From positions 1-64,000 of the forward strand of contig JAZQQY010000016.1 in the NCBI GenBank assembly GCA_045629285.1: a stretch of DNA of 64,000 nt. Direction: 5' to 3'. Of the stretch, positions 51,529 to 60,517 are shown one piece after another. Under the pieces are notes generated by a model, which ran no database searches, was not told the origin of the DNA, and saw nothing but the letters and a program-made list of their open reading frames with translations. This stretch comes from UBA1723 sp045629285. GTDB taxonomy: Bacteria; Bacteroidota; Bacteroidia; Bacteroidales; Paludibacteraceae. A program made the translations under genes and the position numbers. Positions within the stretch are counted from its first letter, which is position 1. Every line of letters starts with the position of its first letter.

Positions 51529-53034
51529 TTATAGTTCTTTTCTGAATTGTGCTTTTGGAATACCAAGCTGGTCTCGATATTTTGCGATTGTTCGTCGTGC
51601 TAGCGAGAATCCTTTATCTTTCATGTATTCCACAATCTGCTGATCTGATAACGGTTTCTTTTTGTCCTCTTCTTCAATACACTTCAAGAACAAGTTCTTG
51701 AGTTTTGCCATACTGTGAACCTCTCCTTCATCTGTCTCGACAGACTCAGTGAAGAAATGTTTTAGAGGGAATACTCCAAAGTCAGTCTGGACATATTTAT
51801 TGTTGCAGACGCGAGACACGGTACTGATATCAAAACCAGTATCGTCTGCTATCGTCTTCATGATCATAGGTTTGAGCTCCTCGTCATCGCCAGTTTCAAA
51901 GAATGCTTTCTGACGATTGATGATAGCTGTCATTACCTTTGTCATAGTATCAGTACGTTGCTGTACTGCCGATATGAACCATTTTGCGGCGTCGACTTTC
52001 TGCTTGATGAAAAGGGCCGCATCTTTCTGTGCTCTGGATTGATTCTTTCTGTTGTTGGCATACTCCTCAAGCACAGTTGCATAATGGTTGTTTAGCTGAA
52101 GGGTAGGGGTATTGGCTTGATTAAGAGTCAAAACCAATTCTCCGTCTTCGTCATAAACGTTGAAATCTGGTACGATAACAACGGAATTGTCCATCAAGAT
52201 ATCGCTTGGATTGCAAGGTTGAGGATTAAGTTTTTTCAACTCAGCAACAGCATCCAGCACCTCTTCTTCTGTCGCACCAAGAGCCTTTTGGATTTTATCG
52301 AGGCGTTTGTCCTCCATCGCAGTATAGCACTCTTCCAATATCCTTATTGCAAGGTTTACTGCTGGCGAAGGTACGTCGACTCTCTTTAGCTGCAGAATCA
52401 GACATTCGCGTATGTTTCTGGCGCCTACACCTGCTGGTTCAAGAGATTGAACTACAGCGATCGCCTGTTCGACTTGCTCTTCGGTAATCATTTTTGAAGC
52501 GATGAAAACGAAGTCGTCCACGATTGTCTCGGTGTCACGTTCCAAATATCCTCTCGGGCTCAAGCATCCGATGACATAAAGAGCGATATTCTTTATCTCT
52601 TCTGAAACGTGAGGAAGAAGGTTAAGCTGGTCGCGCAGATTCTCAAGGATGGTCTCATCTGCCTGATAGCTCATCTCCGGACGTCGCTCCTGCTCGGTCA
52701 TGTCGTTGTATTGGTACGACGGGATGTCGTCCGCACTCACGTAATCGCCTAGTGTGAAGTCGTCGTTGTTGCCGTCGTCGTAATCAAGGCCATTGTCTTC
52801 GTCGCCTCCGAGATTGTCGTTGTCATCACCGTCATAGTCGTCCTTTTCGGTTTTCTTCTCGTTGTCATAGTCGTATTCTTCGTTAACTTCAAGGGCAGGA
52901 TTCTCCTCGATCTCCTGCTCCACACGCTCGTTGAACTCTAGCGTGGATTGCGTGAGAAGCTTCATCACCTGTATTTGTAGAGGCGACAATTTGAGCTGCT
53001 GCTGCTGTTGTATGGTTAACGACTGACCTGACAT
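51529..53034 (-). CDS. rpoN: RNA polymerase sigma-54 factor
   Basis: A 501-residue sigma-54. Region I is Gln-rich and intact (LTIQQQQQLKLSPLQIQVMK; QEIEENPALE). A long acidic linker (region II) with repeated Asp/Asn follows. The core-binding region contains LEPAGVGARNIRECLILQL. The C-terminus carries the HTH (DDTGFDISTVSRVCNNKYVQ) and the RpoN box (ARRTIAKYRDQLGIPKA). It directs transcription from -24/-12 promoters with an enhancer-binding ATPase, none of which is encoded in this window. It starts 7 bp after the SDR gene. Confidence 0.95.
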   Translation of the reverse strand: MSGQSLTIQQQQQLKLSPLQIQVMKLLTQSTLEFNERVEQEIEENPALEVNEEYDYDNEKKTEKDDYDGDDNDNLGGDEDNGLDYDDGNNDDFTLGDYVSADDIPSYQYNDMTEQERRPEMSYQADETILENLRDQLNLLPHVSEEIKNIALYVIGCLSPRGYLERDTETIVDDFVFIASKMITEEQVEQAIAVVQSLEPAGVGARNIRECLILQLKRVDVPSPAVNLAIRILEECYTAMEDKRLDKIQKALGATEEEVLDAVAELKKLNPQPCNPSDILMDNSVVIVPDFNVYDEDGELVLTLNQANTPTLQLNNHYATVLEEYANNRKNQSRAQKDAALFIKQKVDAAKWFISAVQQRTDTMTKVMTAIINRQKAFFETGDDEELKPMIMKTIADDTGFDISTVSRVCNNKYVQTDFGVFPLKHFFTESVETDEGEVHSMAKLKNLFLKCIEEEDKKKPLSDQQIVEYMKDKGFSLARRTIAKYRDQLGIPKAQFRKEL

Positions 53035-53041
53035 GTATTCG

Positions 53042-53869
53042 TCAAATGTTTTCTGTCAAATATTTTTGTGTGTTGTCCCAAAGTTGCGACCACTCCTCAC
53101 GCGTGTATACGTCGGAAGGGATTTGCATGATCTTACAATCGTGGTATGCCATTCCTGTGGTCAGCGGGCGGTTAGATAACAGGTAGAGTGCTGTCTCCGC
53201 TCCCTTTTCTGGAGTGCGTACAAACGGGCTTAGGAAAGCGTCTGCGATGCCTTCAAACCATCTGCCTCTAGTTATCATCACCGTATTGACGATGCCTGGA
53301 TCCACTGCGTAGACTGAGATATTAGAGTTGTCATATTTGCGTGCCAGATGCTGTGTGTAGGCGTAGAGGGCAAGCTTGGAACTTGCGTATCTGCGGAACC
53401 TGTTGAACCTGTCTTCCGGGTGAAACGGGTCGCCGGATATCGTGCCCCAACGGATCGATGACACCATGTTTACGATTTTTGCATCGTGAGCCAATGATCG
53501 CTGTAGACGTTCAATCAAACGGACATTGCCAAGGTAGTTGACTGCCATGGACATATCAACATCTTCCTTGCTCTGGCTTTCATACTGGCACAACACGCCT
53601 GCGATGCACACAAGTTCATTGACAATGTAGCATTTCTGCTCAATAGCCTCGGTGAACTTGTTGATGGAGCGTTTGTCCGACAAATCAAGCATTATGGATT
53701 CAATGGTGCTGTGGGGATAAGCAGACTTAAGATCACCTAGCAACTCTTTGGACTTTGCCAAACTTCTGCATGCGATGATCAAATGTTTGCCTTGGCGCAC
53801 GACCTCCTCGGCGACAACTCTACCGACTTTACCGGTCGCACCGGTAACTATGCTCACCCTACTACTCAT
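53042..53869 (-). CDS. short-chain dehydrogenase/reductase
   Basis: A 275-residue Rossmann-fold oxidoreductase. The nucleotide-binding loop is VTGATGKVGR; LVCIAGVLCQYES corresponds to the NAG region; the catalytic Ser lies in VNMVSSIRWG and the YxxxK pair in FRRYASSKLALYAYT. Such enzymes reduce or oxidise small alcohols and ketones with NAD(P)H; the sequence is closest in style to retinol-dehydrogenase-like SDRs. Substrate unknown. It is the first gene of a four-gene minus-strand run with rpoN. Confidence 0.87.
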   Translation of the reverse strand: MSSRVSIVTGATGKVGRVVAEEVVRQGKHLIIACRSLAKSKELLGDLKSAYPHSTIESIMLDLSDKRSINKFTEAIEQKCYIVNELVCIAGVLCQYESQSKEDVDMSMAVNYLGNVRLIERLQRSLAHDAKIVNMVSSIRWGTISGDPFHPEDRFNRFRRYASSKLALYAYTQHLARKYDNSNISVYAVDPGIVNTVMITRGRWFEGIADAFLSPFVRTPEKGAETALYLLSNRPLTTGMAYHDCKIMQIPSDVYTREEWSQLWDNTQKYLTENI

Positions 53870-54040
53870 TTACTCTGTTGATTAATAGCTCCTTATAGAC
53901 ATCTTATCGCTAAAAAGCTATCAATGTCGTTTTTCATGAATCTAATTTATGCGAAATTAGTTAACTTTTCAGCAAATTTGTCACTGCAAACAAATGTTTT
54001 TTAACATAATAACATAAATTAACGAAAATTTCTTAGTGAT
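53870..54040. other. AT-rich gap upstream of the SDR-rpoN run
   Basis: AT-rich, with no gene. No clear TAnnTTTG element on the minus strand was found for the SDR-rpoN run, whose promoter must lie here. Confidence 0.4.
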
Positions 54041-54200
54041 TTATTTTACTGCAATTTTTATGGCTTCCATACCAACTTTAACGATGTAAATGCCAGTAGG
54101 TAGATAGAACTGAGCAATTCCTATATTAGTATTTTGCTTAGTAATTAAAGCTCCATCGATGTATATACGGAAATCATCTCTCCTTTGTTGTCGTAGAAAT
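54041..54200 (-). pseudogene. decayed T9SS type A sorting-domain fragment
   Basis: Read on the minus strand and ending at a TAA (54041-54043), this stretch encodes GALITKQNTNIG, AQFYLPTGIYIVKVGMEAIK and IAVK. This closely resembles the end of the CotH-kinase protein (SGALAARKT, SGIYIVKVGIECKKVVVE). Upstream, the matching strand SVYTSM is in another frame, so a frameshift at about 54155-54162 restores the family pattern VYxxxG. No start or upstream body exists: the fabF terminator lies immediately before. It is a leftover of a lost secreted-protein gene. Confidence 0.7.
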
Positions 54201-54205
54201 TCATC

Positions 54206-54238
54206 ACTAAAAAGGGCAGACCGTTTGGCCTGCCCTTA
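54206..54238 (-). terminator. fabF terminator
   Basis: AAGGGCAG (54212-54219) pairs with CTGCCCTT (54230-54237), extended by two C-G pairs after one mismatch, loop GTTT; T-run on the minus strand. Confidence 0.85.
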
Positions 54239-54260
54239 TAAGATTCTATTTCAAGAATGA

Positions 54261-55502
54261 TTAGATCTTTCTCAAAGCTACACAACCGTTGTGACCACCG
54301 AATCCTAGTGAAGTAGAGAATGCGATGTTGACGTCAGCCTTAACAGCCTTGTTTGGAGTGTAGTTAAGGTCGCACTCAGGATCTGCCTCCTTATAGTTGA
54401 TAGTTGGAGTAACGATACCGTTCTTCAATGTTAGAGCTGCGACGATCAACTCCAATGCACCAGCTGCACCAAGACAGTGACCCATCATTGACTTGCTTGA
54501 TGAGATGTGAGCCTTGCGAGCTGCCTCCTCACCTAGAGCTAGCTTGAATGCTGCAGTTTCACCCTTATCGTTAAGTGGTGTACCTGTACCGTGTGCGTTG
54601 ATATAAAGTAGATCCTTAGAAGCATCGAAGTTAGACTCCTCAAGAGCCAACTTGATTGCCTTGCTAGCAGGAACTCCGTCTGGTTTTGGAGCTGTGTAGT
54701 GGTAAGCGTCACAAGTGTTGCCGTAACCAGTAACCTCAGCGTAGATCTTAGCTCCACGTGCCTTGGCGTGCTCATACTCCTCAAGAACAAGGATACCACA
54801 TCCTTCACCCATTACGAATCCAGCACGACGCTTGTCGAATGGAAGTGATGCCTCGTTAGGGTCAGTAGCACGTGAAAGAGCCTTTGAGTTAGCGAAACCA
54901 CCGATTGCAAGTGGGTTGACAGCAGCCTCACTACCACCAGCAACGATTGCATCAGCGTAACCGTGCTTGATAGCGTGGAATGCTTCACCTACTGCGTGAG
55001 TAGATGTGGCACATGCTGTAACAACTGGGATACATGGACCCTCTAGCTTGTGTGCGATTGCTACCTGACCTGACGCCATGTTAGCGATTAGCATTGGGAT
55101 GAATAGAGGAGAAATACGGTTCATACCCTCGTTGATAAGCTTCTCGCACTCTGTTGTGAAGACGTGCATACCACCGATACCTGAACCAATGTAAGTTCCG
55201 AATCTGTCGGCAGCGATGTTCTCGTCGCTCTTCAATCCAGAATCTGCAATAGCCTGATTAGCAGCGGCTAGAGCAAACTGTGCGAAACGGTCTGACTTAC
55301 GTGCCATACCTTTATCTACACCGAAATCCTCTGCCTTGAAATCCTTAACCTCAGCGGCAAGTTTTACCGGATGATCACCAGTCTCATACTGAGTGATCTG
55401 ACCGATTCCGTTTACGCCATTTACAAGGCTATTCCAATATGCGTCTATATTGTTACCGATAGGCGAAATAACGCCCATACCTGTAATTACGACTCTTCTC
55501 AT
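54261..55502 (-). CDS. fabF: beta-ketoacyl-ACP synthase II
   Basis: A 413-residue condensing enzyme that elongates acyl-ACP with malonyl-ACP. The catalytic triad is intact: Cys in VVTACATSTHAVGEA, His in NAHGTGTPLNDKGE and His in SKSMMGHCLGAAGALE. The start MRRVVITGMGVISPIGNN and the end FSTSLGFGGHNGCVALRK are standard. It is the last gene of a fabH-fabK-fabF run on the minus strand (gaps of about 35 bp). The ACP gene that often neighbours fabF is not here. Confidence 0.95.
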   Translation of the reverse strand: MRRVVITGMGVISPIGNNIDAYWNSLVNGVNGIGQITQYETGDHPVKLAAEVKDFKAEDFGVDKGMARKSDRFAQFALAAANQAIADSGLKSDENIAADRFGTYIGSGIGGMHVFTTECEKLINEGMNRISPLFIPMLIANMASGQVAIAHKLEGPCIPVVTACATSTHAVGEAFHAIKHGYADAIVAGGSEAAVNPLAIGGFANSKALSRATDPNEASLPFDKRRAGFVMGEGCGILVLEEYEHAKARGAKIYAEVTGYGNTCDAYHYTAPKPDGVPASKAIKLALEESNFDASKDLLYINAHGTGTPLNDKGETAAFKLALGEEAARKAHISSSKSMMGHCLGAAGALELIVAALTLKNGIVTPTINYKEADPECDLNYTPNKAVKADVNIAFSTSLGFGGHNGCVALRKI

Positions 55503-55536
55503 TTCAATTCTTTTTATAAATTTTACGCAAAACTAT

Positions 55537-56481
55537 TTAAGCCAGACGATTGTTTGCTCCCTTAAGTAGTTCCTCACACTTGCTTGCCATCTCTTCTACG
55601 ATAGCCTTGCAAGACTTCTTCTCATTGATCATACCTGCGATTTCACCTGCCATGAAGCTTCCCTCCTTCAAGTTACCGTCCTTAACGGCCTTACGAAGTG
55701 AACCAGCACCGAATGCAAGCAACTCCTCTGATGTGACAGCAGGATCGTTCTCCATCTTAGCAAAGTTCTTAGAGAATGGAGTACGTACTGTACGAACTGG
55801 GTGACCAAGCTTCTTACCTGTTACGATTGTATCGTTGTCACCTGCCTTCAATACCTTCTCCTTATATGTCTCGTGTACAGTACACTCGTCCGCTACCAAG
55901 AAACATGTTCCGCACTGAACTGCCTCAGCACCCAACATGAATGCAGCTGCCATACCACGACCGTCACCGATACCGCCGGCTGCGATAACTGGTACGCTTA
56001 CTGCGTCAACGATCTGAGGAACAAGTGGCAATGTGTTTGCTTCACCTGTGTGACCACCACTCTCAGCACCCTCAGCGATGATTGCGTCGACTCCCATTCT
56101 CTCGATACGTAGAGCCAAAGCAACGCTCGCTACAACCGGCATAACCTTGATGCCTGCTGCCTTCCACATCTCCATGAATGGAGCAGGTGAACCAGCACCT
56201 GTAGTAAGAATCTTAACTCCTTCCTCGACAACGATCTGAGCGATCTTCTCAACCTCTGGAGCCTGAAGCATAATGTTAACGCCGAATGGCTTGTCAGTCA
56301 TTTTCTTGCACTTTCTGATCTCCTCTCTTACGATTTCTGGAGGACAAGCGCCTGTGATAATTCCTAAACCACCTGCGTTACTTACAGCAGCTGCCAAACT
56401 AGCGTCTGCTACCCATGCCATACCACCCTGGATAATTGGATATTTTATACCCAATAGGTCGCAAATCTTACTCTTTATCAT
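55537..56481 (-). CDS. fabK: FMN-dependent enoyl-ACP reductase II
   Basis: A 314-residue flavoprotein. The N-terminus IKYPIIQGGMAWVADASLAA, the mid segment GAESGGHTGEANTLPLVPQI and the phosphate-binding VIAAGGIGDGRGMAAAFMLG match FabK and its nitronate-monooxygenase relatives. Position between fabH and fabF supports FabK: it performs the last reduction in each fatty acid elongation cycle. FabK-type enzymes are insensitive to triclosan, unlike FabI. A 2-nitropropane-dioxygenase-like activity is the main alternative. Confidence 0.85.
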   Translation of the reverse strand: MIKSKICDLLGIKYPIIQGGMAWVADASLAAAVSNAGGLGIITGACPPEIVREEIRKCKKMTDKPFGVNIMLQAPEVEKIAQIVVEEGVKILTTGAGSPAPFMEMWKAAGIKVMPVVASVALALRIERMGVDAIIAEGAESGGHTGEANTLPLVPQIVDAVSVPVIAAGGIGDGRGMAAAFMLGAEAVQCGTCFLVADECTVHETYKEKVLKAGDNDTIVTGKKLGHPVRTVRTPFSKNFAKMENDPAVTSEELLAFGAGSLRKAVKDGNLKEGSFMAGEIAGMINEKKSCKAIVEEMASKCEELLKGANNRLA

Positions 56482-56517
56482 GACTTATGTGTATTTTCTG
56501 AATTGATTACTAATTTA

Positions 56518-57474
56518 TTACTTGTTCCAACGAACTACGCATGCAGAAGTCTGGAATCCAGCACCGAATGCGCTGAACACCAAGTTGTCTCCTTTCGATA
56601 GCTTGCCTTCTTTGTTCAATCTGTCAAGCAAGATTGGAATACATGCCGACGACATGTTACCTGTATCTGCGATAGTAGTAGGAAATTTCTCTTCTGGTTC
56701 CTCCAAGAAATGACGGATGGAATCGATGATTCTTACGTTCGCCTGATGAAGCACGAAGTATTTCACCTGCTCTGAAGTGATGTTAGCCTGCTCCATCACA
56801 GCCTTGATGTCTTCCTGTGAGTTGGAAACAGCCATCTTGAACACTTCACGTCCGTTCATTACCAATGGAATGTTGCCTTCAATCTCGCCTACGAATGGAG
56901 TCTTCTCCATCGCTCTCTTGCTATATAGCACGGCTGGAGCAGACGTTGTAGTGGAACGCATAGCAAGAACGTCGTCGCCATCTGCACTGACAACAACTGC
57001 ACCTGCACCGTCACCAAACAAAACACTTGTGCTTCTGTCTGTCCAAGTCGGGATTCTTGATGGCTCTTCTGCAGCCACGATCAAAATCTTTTTCGCAACG
57101 CCAGTCTTAATAAACGACTCTGCAATCTGCATTCCATATAGGAAACCTGCACATGCCGCATTGATGTCAATGCTAGGACATGTAGCTCCAATGTGACCTT
57201 GCAATACACAGCCCAAACCTGGTGTAATGTACTCATTAACAGTATTTGAGCAAATGATGTAGTCTAAATCCTTTGCTGTTACGCCAGCATCTTTTAGCGC
57301 ATTCTCGATCGCCTCAACGCCGATTTCCTCCAACTCCTGATTTACCAAGAGATGACGGCGCTTAATTCCAGTGCGAGTGGAGATCCACTCATCGCTTGTA
57401 TCCATCACTTCGGACAACATGTCGTTCGTAGCAACGAATTTTGGCAACGCACTGCCGGTTCCGATAATTCTCAT
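56518..57474 (-). CDS. fabH: beta-ketoacyl-ACP synthase III
   Basis: A 318-residue enzyme that starts fatty acid synthesis by condensing acyl-CoA with malonyl-ACP. The Cys is in SIDINAACAGFLYGMQIA, the His in KYFVLHQANVRIID and the Asn in DTGNMSSACIPILL. SDEWISTRTGIKRRHLL and the end VFSAFGAGFQTSACVVRW are typical. It leads the fabH-fabK-fabF run. Confidence 0.94.
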   Translation of the reverse strand: MRIIGTGSALPKFVATNDMLSEVMDTSDEWISTRTGIKRRHLLVNQELEEIGVEAIENALKDAGVTAKDLDYIICSNTVNEYITPGLGCVLQGHIGATCPSIDINAACAGFLYGMQIAESFIKTGVAKKILIVAAEEPSRIPTWTDRSTSVLFGDGAGAVVVSADGDDVLAMRSTTTSAPAVLYSKRAMEKTPFVGEIEGNIPLVMNGREVFKMAVSNSQEDIKAVMEQANITSEQVKYFVLHQANVRIIDSIRHFLEEPEEKFPTTIADTGNMSSACIPILLDRLNKEGKLSKGDNLVFSAFGAGFQTSACVVRWNK

Positions 57475-57853
57475 GTTTACAAAAATTCTCCAATTTTAGA
57501 ATATGTTTGCAAATTAAATCATAAAACTCTTAAAATCCAATTTTTTGTTGCTCTTTTCGATTTTTGGCAATGTTTATGACACAAAAATGAATTATAAATG
57601 TAGGAAACGGATTGATGGGTGGACGGTTGTCCTAATAAGCCATGGTTGACGAAACGTCAAAGACGTTTTGGCTACCGTGGTGTACCTGGGACGTACTGTG
57701 TCTATCGTGATCTTTTTCTCAATACCTTTTTGCAGATAAGTCTATGGCATTCACGCATTGAAGAGCCAGTGACGATAGCAATAATAATAACCTTCCCATT
57801 ATTCTATGATTCTTTATAAGTTAGTTAATTTGAGTTCCCAAATTCTGTCTTTT
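57475..57853. other. gene-free region with a long imperfect hairpin
   Basis: No believable gene on either strand; a short plus-strand frame at 57619-57819 has no family features. The main structure is a 19-position stem at 57640-57680: positions 57640-57658 pair with 57662-57680 around an AAA loop, with two mismatches and two G-T pairs. The stretch next to fabH must hold its promoter, but I see no clear -7 match. Confidence 0.5.
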
Positions 57854-59185
57854 TTAAAGAGTCGGCAATGAGATTCCTTTGATTTTTCTGTAAAGGTCTA
57901 GGGCGTAGACGTCGGTCATGCCAGAAACATGGTCGAGCACGGCTAAGATTCTTTCGTATGGAGAGTCGGCTGACACTGCAAACTGTGACGGGATGCGTGC
58001 CAACAACTGTTTGGAATATGCTTTGTCGGCGTTGAATACCGCATCTATCTCTTTTTCAATTAGTGTGTAGATGATGTTGTAACCGGCGATTTCAATGTCG
58101 ACAACCTCTTTGCTATTATAGATTTTCTTTGTGGATATCTTTTGACACTCTTTATAGGCGTTGGCGACTTTTTCTGAAACGTAGTCGATCAATGAGCCTT
58201 CAAACTCTCCTGCCAAAATCTTCTCTTCATTCTTTAGGAACACGTCGGCACACTCTTCGATCAGTACTCCGATAACGCTTGAACGCAAGTAGGCTATCTG
58301 TTCATTTTCATCGTCGACGATCGACATGTTCTGTTTGCGTCGCTCCTGTTTATCTTCGGAAAAGAATCCCAAAAGCAGGTTGTGTGTCTCGGTCTTGTCA
58401 AGCAGACGCAATTTGAAGGCATCTTCGATGTCCATGATCTCGTAACAGATGTCGTCGGCTGCCTCTACTAGGTATACGAGAGGATGACGCATGTATCTCC
58501 CGTCGGCTCTTTTCTCTATTCCAAGATAGTCTGCAATCTTCTTATATGTCTCGAAATCAGATTGGAAGAATCCAAATTTGTTCTTCTTGCCTTTCACATC
58601 AGCGGCAATATAAGGATACTTTACGATGGAAAGTAAGGTGGGGTAGGTAAGCACAAATCCGCCTTCACGTCGACCTTCAAAACGATGAGTCAACAGACGG
58701 AATGCGTTTGCGTTTCCGTCGAAATGGGTAAAATCTGCCCATTGCTCATCAGAGATGCCATACTTCTCTTTCAATGCCATGCCTTCGCCTTCCGAGAAGA
58801 ACGATGAAATGGCGGTCTCTCCACTATGGCCGAACGGAGGGTTGCCCATGTCGTGAGCAAGACATGCCGCAGAGACTATGGATCCAAGATCATCGACATG
58901 GTTGGAGATTTCGCTTCCGTATTTTTCCTTCAAGAATTTCGACACACGGTTGCCGATGGAGCGACCGACGCAGCTTACTTCCAACGAGTGAGTCAGACGG
59001 TTGTGTACAAAAATTGTGTTGGGCAGTGGAAATACCTGAGTCTTATTTTGCAGACGTCTGAAAGGGGCTGAGAATACCAAGCGATCGTAGTCGCGCTGAA
59101 ACTCAGTACGGTCTTGCTCTTTGGGGTCGTGATAGTCTTCCAATCCCAAACGAATAGTGCAAATCAGTTTATTCCATTCCATCAT
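57854..59185 (-). CDS. dgt: deoxyguanosinetriphosphate triphosphohydrolase
   Basis: A 443-residue HD-domain dNTPase that cleaves dGTP (and perhaps other dNTPs) to nucleoside and triphosphate. The N-terminal family segment FQRDYDRLVFSAPFRRLQNK and the metal-binding residues in NRLTHSLEVSCVG, ACLAHDMGNPPFGHSGE and EAADDICYEIMDIEDA are present. ATG 59185 or the adjacent ATG 59182 may be used. A -7 element CAAATATA (59214-59221, TATATTTG on the minus strand) is 28 bp upstream. Confidence 0.93.
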   Translation of the reverse strand: MMEWNKLICTIRLGLEDYHDPKEQDRTEFQRDYDRLVFSAPFRRLQNKTQVFPLPNTIFVHNRLTHSLEVSCVGRSIGNRVSKFLKEKYGSEISNHVDDLGSIVSAACLAHDMGNPPFGHSGETAISSFFSEGEGMALKEKYGISDEQWADFTHFDGNANAFRLLTHRFEGRREGGFVLTYPTLLSIVKYPYIAADVKGKKNKFGFFQSDFETYKKIADYLGIEKRADGRYMRHPLVYLVEAADDICYEIMDIEDAFKLRLLDKTETHNLLLGFFSEDKQERRKQNMSIVDDENEQIAYLRSSVIGVLIEECADVFLKNEEKILAGEFEGSLIDYVSEKVANAYKECQKISTKKIYNSKEVVDIEIAGYNIIYTLIEKEIDAVFNADKAYSKQLLARIPSQFAVSADSPYERILAVLDHVSGMTDVYALDLYRKIKGISLPTL

Positions 59186-59213
59186 TTTCTGACACTTTTT
59201 ATATTTGACAACA

Positions 59214-59221
59214 CAAATATA
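59214..59221 (-). promoter_or_regulatory. -7 element of dgt
   Basis: Reads TATATTTG on the minus strand, matching TAnnTTTG. Confidence 0.55.
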
Positions 59222-59365
59222 CTAATTAGGGCGGCAAGTTGAGAGGTTTTATTTGCTTTTTAATTCCTAAACTTCTATATTTGGAATGTTTATGGGTTGG
59301 GGGGAATTGATAGTTAATGATTGAAATTAATGGTTGTTGCCGTCCATAAGCGAGACAAAAGCCCA

Positions 59366-59393
59366 GTAGAGACGTCGCGTCAGCGCGTCTCCG
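59366..59393. repeat. GAGACG-type palindrome, copy 6
   Basis: GAGACG (59369-59374) and CGTCTC (59386-59391). Its inner 22 bp matches copy 1 at 16871-16892 at all but one base. It lies just upstream of lpxK, in a 240-bp gap that holds no gene. Confidence 0.75.
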
Positions 59394-59425
59394 CAATAAA
59401 ATAAGGATAAATAAGGAATAAGAAT

Positions 59426-60517
59426 ATGACTACAAAATCACTTTTCAAAGATATCATCATGGCTCCATTGTCCTGGATCTACGGACTGGTGGTCGTCATT
59501 AGAAATTTCATGTTTGATATTGGGTTGTTGAAATCTACCAAGTTTGACATTCCCGTGATTGTAGTAGGAAACATCACTGCCGGTGGTACGGGTAAGACTC
59601 CGGTCACTGAGTATCTTGTAAAACTTCTTTCCGAAAAATTCCGTACTGCTGTGGTGAGCCGTGGCTATAAGCGTAAGACAAGAGGATTCATATTGTCGAC
59701 AGAAAATAGCACCCCTGATCAGATTGGAGATGAACCATATCAGATCAAACGCAAATTCCCGGATGTGATTCTTGCAGTCGACGAAAAGCGTGTGAGAGGA
59801 ATTCAAAAATTATGCGACGAGGGTACTAACCGTCCGGAGGTGTTCGTGCTCGACGACGCTTACCAGCATCGTTATGTGACACCGGATATATCAATTCTTC
59901 TTGTGGATTACAACAATAAGATCTACGAGGACCGATTGCTTCCGTTGGGAAAATTGAGAGAGCCGCTTAAGGCTAAAGACAAGGCTCAGATTGTGATTGT
60001 CACAAAGTGTCCGAAAGATATTACGCCGATGGAGTTGAGAGTGATAACAATGAATTTGAATCTTTATCCATATCAGACTCTATTCTTCTCTTATATGGAA
60101 TATGGCGACTTGAGACCGGTATTCCCGTCTGCGAAGAAAGTCGATGCGGAGCGTTTGAAGGAGTCGACAGCATTGTCGCTTACGGGAATTGCTGAACCGG
60201 CCACTTTCGAGGAGCATGTGAGAAGTCTGACTAACGGCATGAAGACAATCAACTTTGCCGACCATCATAAATTGACATTGAGGGATTATAATAAGGTGTC
60301 GGAGATGTTTGCGGAGATTCAGGGAAGCAAGAAACTTATTCTTACTACTGAAAAAGACGCTGTGAAGATGATGAACGACGAGACATTCCCGTCGGCATTG
60401 AAAGAATACATCTATTATATTCCTATGAATATAAAACTTCTGAAAGATGAAGAATCGTTCAACAATTTAATTATCAATTATGTTACAAAGAATAGAAGCT
60501 ACATGCGCATATCTTAA
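59426..60517 (+). CDS. lpxK: tetraacyldisaccharide 4'-kinase
   Basis: A 363-residue enzyme that phosphorylates the 4' position of the lipid A disaccharide. Walker A is VVGNITAGGTGKTPVTEYLV (about residues 46-65), preceded by a membrane-associated N-terminal segment (PLSWIYGLVVVIRNFMFDIG). SRGYKRKTRGFILS, GDEPYQIKRKFPDVILAVDE and EVFVLDDAYQHRYV are conserved. TTEKDAVKM near the end is the usual C-terminal motif. Its last 38 bp overlap the start of the purine nucleoside phosphorylase gene. Confidence 0.94.
   Translation: MTTKSLFKDIIMAPLSWIYGLVVVIRNFMFDIGLLKSTKFDIPVIVVGNITAGGTGKTPVTEYLVKLLSEKFRTAVVSRGYKRKTRGFILSTENSTPDQIGDEPYQIKRKFPDVILAVDEKRVRGIQKLCDEGTNRPEVFVLDDAYQHRYVTPDISILLVDYNNKIYEDRLLPLGKLREPLKAKDKAQIVIVTKCPKDITPMELRVITMNLNLYPYQTLFFSYMEYGDLRPVFPSAKKVDAERLKESTALSLTGIAEPATFEEHVRSLTNGMKTINFADHHKLTLRDYNKVSEMFAEIQGSKKLILTTEKDAVKMMNDETFPSALKEYIYYIPMNIKLLKDEESFNNLIINYVTKNRSYMRIS

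Noticed and set aside
57619..57819. A 66-codon plus-strand frame between fabH and dgt
   Set aside because: It spans the long hairpin, has no recognisable domain and no promoter; more likely non-coding.
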